NCBI GenBank assembly: GCA_018814265.1
Contig: JAHIZU010000229.1
Location: 1 to 6,323 of the forward strand
Direction: 5' to 3'
Source of the DNA: Candidatus Margulisiibacteriota bacterium
GTDB lineage: Bacteria > Margulisbacteria > WOR-1 > O2-12-FULL-45-9
Length of the DNA: 6,323 bases
The translations under genes were made by a program, and so were the position numbers. Of the stretch, positions 4,801 to 6,323 are shown piece by piece (within the stretch, counting starts at the first letter, position 1; every line of letters starts with the position of its first letter). The notes under the pieces were generated by a model, which made no database searches, was not told the origin of the DNA, and worked only from the letters and a program-made list of their open reading frames with translations.

Positions 4801-6105
4801 TCAGTCCGGGGCCGGCGATAAACGTATTTTTTCGCGAATACTTTGGAGCAGCTCAAAATAAATATCGGCAACTTTGAGGAATAACTGCCGGCCGTGCTCA
4901 ATTACCTTGCCGGCAATAAAGATTAACTGCCAGCGCAAAGTCGCGATGGTTTTCTTGGCCCAGCTTTCTTCCAGGAACAACTTTTTAACGGCGATAACCA
5001 GATTGTAAGCCAGCACGCCGATCTCAAAGTAAACGGCATTGGCGGCTAATTCCTGGCTGGGTGCGTAATCCATGCCGAACCCGGTCTTGATTTCTTTGTT
5101 GTAATTTTCAGCATTACCGCGTTTGTTATGAAACCTGATTGTCGCGGCAGGGTCTCTGTCAAAATCATTGGTGGCAATAACGTAGTAGCAATATTTGCCC
5201 TTTTCAAACAACTTCAATTGCGGAGCCTTCCAGCGCTGGATAATCAAAGTAAAAGGCTCTTTGGTCTTTTCCATGCAATGAACAGCCGTGGTATATTCTC
5301 TGCCGGTATCTTTGCCATCTTCATCCAGCAACCTTTGCCACTTTTTTGATTTTGCTCTTTTGATAGCGTCTTTAACTGCTACATCCCGGTCAGCCGTAAT
5401 TGTAAAGACAATCTCCCTGTCAGTGCAAGTGTTAAAAACGTCCGCATTGTAAGCCGCCGAATCACTTCTGAAATATTTGAGTTTCCTGCCCAAAGATTTC
5501 AGCAGGTTATCCGTATGCTCAATTTGTTCTTTTGTGCCCGTTCCCGCGTGAGCGGCACCGTTGCGGTAATCCGAACAAACACATAAGTCCAGATCAGCCA
5601 GAAAGCTTAAGAGAACAGAAAAAGAAGTAAACCCTTTGTAACTCATTTCAGCGCAAGCTTTCTGTGTTTCGATTAGTGTTGCATCCGTATCCAGAGTAAA
5701 ATCATCTTTGTCACTGCGTAAGACTATTTTTCGACAATTGTGCTCATTAACCTTTTTCAGGCCGGCCAAATGTTTGGTTTTTCTGATCCATTCCCCGATG
5801 GCGTCTGCTCCGGGGATTTTTGTTAGTCCGCAAATCTTACGTAGCCCCTGATCCAGTTCGATTTCTCGAATGTCTTCCATGCTTCGACCACCACCGCAAA
5901 ACATCAAGGCCAACGGCAGAACATATTCTGCGGGCTTTAATCCGCGATTGGATTTTGGTTCGGGCAAATTGGCTTTGATTGCTTCGGACATGCCTAAAGC
6001 CAAAGCTGCTTCGTAAAAAACACTTAAACCGCTTTTGCTGGTGAGAGTATCAGAAGATTTTTGGAGCTGGAAGTCTAGCAATTTTTGTTGTATATTAGTT
6101 GACAT
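4801..6105 (-). CDS. IS1380-family DDE transposase
   Basis: The protein has 434 residues, a normal family length, with no frameshift or internal stop. It is an RNase H-fold DDE transposase catalysing excision and insertion of the element. Likely triad: Asp in LDTDATLIET (D139 or D141), D215 in YFRSDSAAYNADV, and E333 in the family signature RFHNKRGNAENYNKEIKTGFG (324-344), where Y-x-x-R-x-x-x-E-N appears as FHNKRGNAEN. It is followed by AANAVYFEIGVLAYNL (354-369), also typical of IS1380. Start: AAGGAGG (6116-6122) lies 10 bases before ATG 6105. An in-frame ATG at 6138 would put that ribosome site inside the gene and is not used here. The gene lies between the terminal repeats at 4593 and 6216 and reads toward the left end. 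Confidence 0.93.
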   Translation of the reverse strand: MSTNIQQKLLDFQLQKSSDTLTSKSGLSVFYEAALALGMSEAIKANLPEPKSNRGLKPAEYVLPLALMFCGGGRSMEDIREIELDQGLRKICGLTKIPGADAIGEWIRKTKHLAGLKKVNEHNCRKIVLRSDKDDFTLDTDATLIETQKACAEMSYKGFTSFSVLLSFLADLDLCVCSDYRNGAAHAGTGTKEQIEHTDNLLKSLGRKLKYFRSDSAAYNADVFNTCTDREIVFTITADRDVAVKDAIKRAKSKKWQRLLDEDGKDTGREYTTAVHCMEKTKEPFTLIIQRWKAPQLKLFEKGKYCYYVIATNDFDRDPAATIRFHNKRGNAENYNKEIKTGFGMDYAPSQELAANAVYFEIGVLAYNLVIAVKKLFLEESWAKKTIATLRWQLIFIAGKVIEHGRQLFLKVADIYFELLQSIREKIRLSPAPD

Positions 6106-6115
6106 AAGGGCTGTT

Positions 6116-6122
6116 CCTCCTT
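6116..6122 (-). promoter_or_regulatory. Ribosome binding site of the transposase
   Basis: AAGGAGG on the minus strand, 10 bases before ATG 6105. It decides this start over the ATG at 6138. Confidence 0.75.
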
Positions 6123-6134
6123 GGAAAATTAGTT

Positions 6135-6149
6135 TCACCCAATGGGTGA
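6135..6149. promoter_or_regulatory. Perfect palindrome in the transposase leader (possible operator or RNA hairpin)
   Basis: TCACCCAATGGGTGA is a 7+7 palindrome about a central base (6142). It sits between the predicted -10 box (6164-6169) and the ribosome site (6116-6122). It could bind a repressor as DNA. As RNA its tight loop makes a stable hairpin less likely. Self-regulation by the transposase is only a guess. Confidence 0.45.
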
Positions 6150-6163
6150 TCTTTTACAACCTA

Positions 6164-6192
6164 ATTATACCGAGGGAAACGGCCTTTTTAAA
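6164..6192 (-). promoter_or_regulatory. Sigma-70-type promoter of the transposase
   Basis: On the minus strand a perfect TATAAT (6169-6164) lies 17 bases after TTTAAA (6192-6187, 4 of 6 to TTGACA). Predicted transcription starts near 6157, giving a leader of about 50 bases that contains the palindrome and ribosome site. Confidence 0.6.
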
Positions 6193-6199
6193 TGGGGTT

Positions 6200-6216
6200 C
6201 TATTTCGGGACTAGGG
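6200..6216 (-). repeat. Right terminal inverted repeat of the IS1380-family element
   Basis: The minus strand reads CCCTAGTCCCGAAATAG. It pairs with the left end at 12 of 17 positions, is abutted by TAATA, and lies just upstream of the transposase promoter. Confidence 0.75.
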
Positions 6217-6221
6217 TAATA
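6217..6221. repeat. Right copy of the target-site duplication (TAATA)
   Basis: Identical to 4588-4592 and placed symmetrically outside the right inverted repeat. Confidence 0.75.
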
Positions 6222-6262
6222 TTGCCCCCTTTTCAAACAACAAAAAAAGCGTTAGCATATAC

Positions 6263-6308
6263 TTGCATCCCCGCTTAAAGGCGCACTATAGTTTTCTATC
6301 GTGGGAGG
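6263..6308 (+). promoter_or_regulatory. Possible rightward promoter and ribosome site for a gene beyond the window
   Basis: TTGCAT (6263-6268), 18 bases, TATAGT (6287-6292), then GGGAGGG (6303-6309 region). A TTG at 6318 or an ATG starting at the window edge could be a start. There is no coding evidence, so this is tentative. Confidence 0.25.
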
Positions 6309-6323
6309 GCTTCAATCTTGCAT

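Larger units (their letters stand above)
4593..6216 (-). mobile_element. Complete IS1380-family insertion sequence, 1624 bp
   Basis: Its ends are defined by three agreeing signals: imperfect 17-bp terminal inverted repeats (CCCAAAACCCGATTTAG at 4593-4609 and, on the minus strand, CCCTAGTCCCGAAATAG at 6216-6200; 12 of 17 identical); flanking TAATA duplications; and a total length in the usual family range of about 1.6-1.7 kb. It carries one intact transposase, reading leftward, with its own promoter. About 110 bases precede the transposase and about 208 follow it; the latter hold a hairpin and tandem motifs. Established for the IS1380 family: DDE transposition with short duplications of about 4-5 bp. 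The intact frame and clean duplication suggest a fairly recent, possibly active copy (inference). Confidence 0.85.

Noticed and set aside
6106..6138. Transposase start at ATG 6138
   Set aside because: The AAGGAGG site would lie inside the gene, and the extra residues are not family-like.
4550..6269. ACTTGCAT direct repeats as an 8-bp target duplication of the IS
   Set aside because: No inverted repeats adjoin them; the TAATA pair directly abuts matching inverted ends and fits the family better.

Overview
This 6.3 kb stretch is bacterial chromosomal DNA of moderate GC. Shine-Dalgarno sites are strong, genes are closely spaced, and the identifiable proteins are bacterial (PyrR, a hexose-phosphate mutase, a 23S-intervening-sequence-type four-helix-bundle protein, an IS1380-type transposase). 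The origin cannot be fixed from sequence alone. The mix of a four-helix-bundle gene with short palindromic repeats and unfamiliar proteins suggests an uncultivated lineage, but this is a low-confidence impression.

Left block (1-1857): the 3' part of a phosphoglucomutase/phosphomannomutase runs off the left edge. Twenty bases later comes pyrR, on the same strand and probably in the same transcript. No pyrimidine biosynthesis gene follows, so PyrR is either a UMP-salvage enzyme or acts on RNA elsewhere.

Accessory block (about 1857-2650): a broken four-helix-bundle gene lies on the minus strand. Its strong ribosome site and ATG (2467) are followed by an in-frame array of degenerate 8-base repeats (AGTnnAYC type). 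The array contains a TAA stop at codon 14, after which the same frame stays open through the family core. A second, palindromic array of the same repeat follows the gene's stop. On the far side lie a strong hairpin and a diverged 26-base copy of the 3' end of pyrR, as if the block had been inserted at, or duplicated, that end.

Middle block (2721-4394): a 408-residue probably exported protein carries two G-x-x-H motifs, resembling the ChaN/EreA-like (Tiki superfamily) fold. A bidirectional hairpin terminator separates it from a convergent 125-residue gene of unknown function that has a very good ribosome site.

Right block (4588-6221): a complete IS1380-family insertion sequence, delimited here as 4593-6216 (1624 bp). 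It has imperfect 17-bp terminal inverted repeats and a TAATA target duplication. Its transposase has a readable promoter, leader palindrome and ribosome site. The element points toward the 125-residue gene and sits in that gene's upstream region. The last 100 bases after it hold only a possible rightward promoter.
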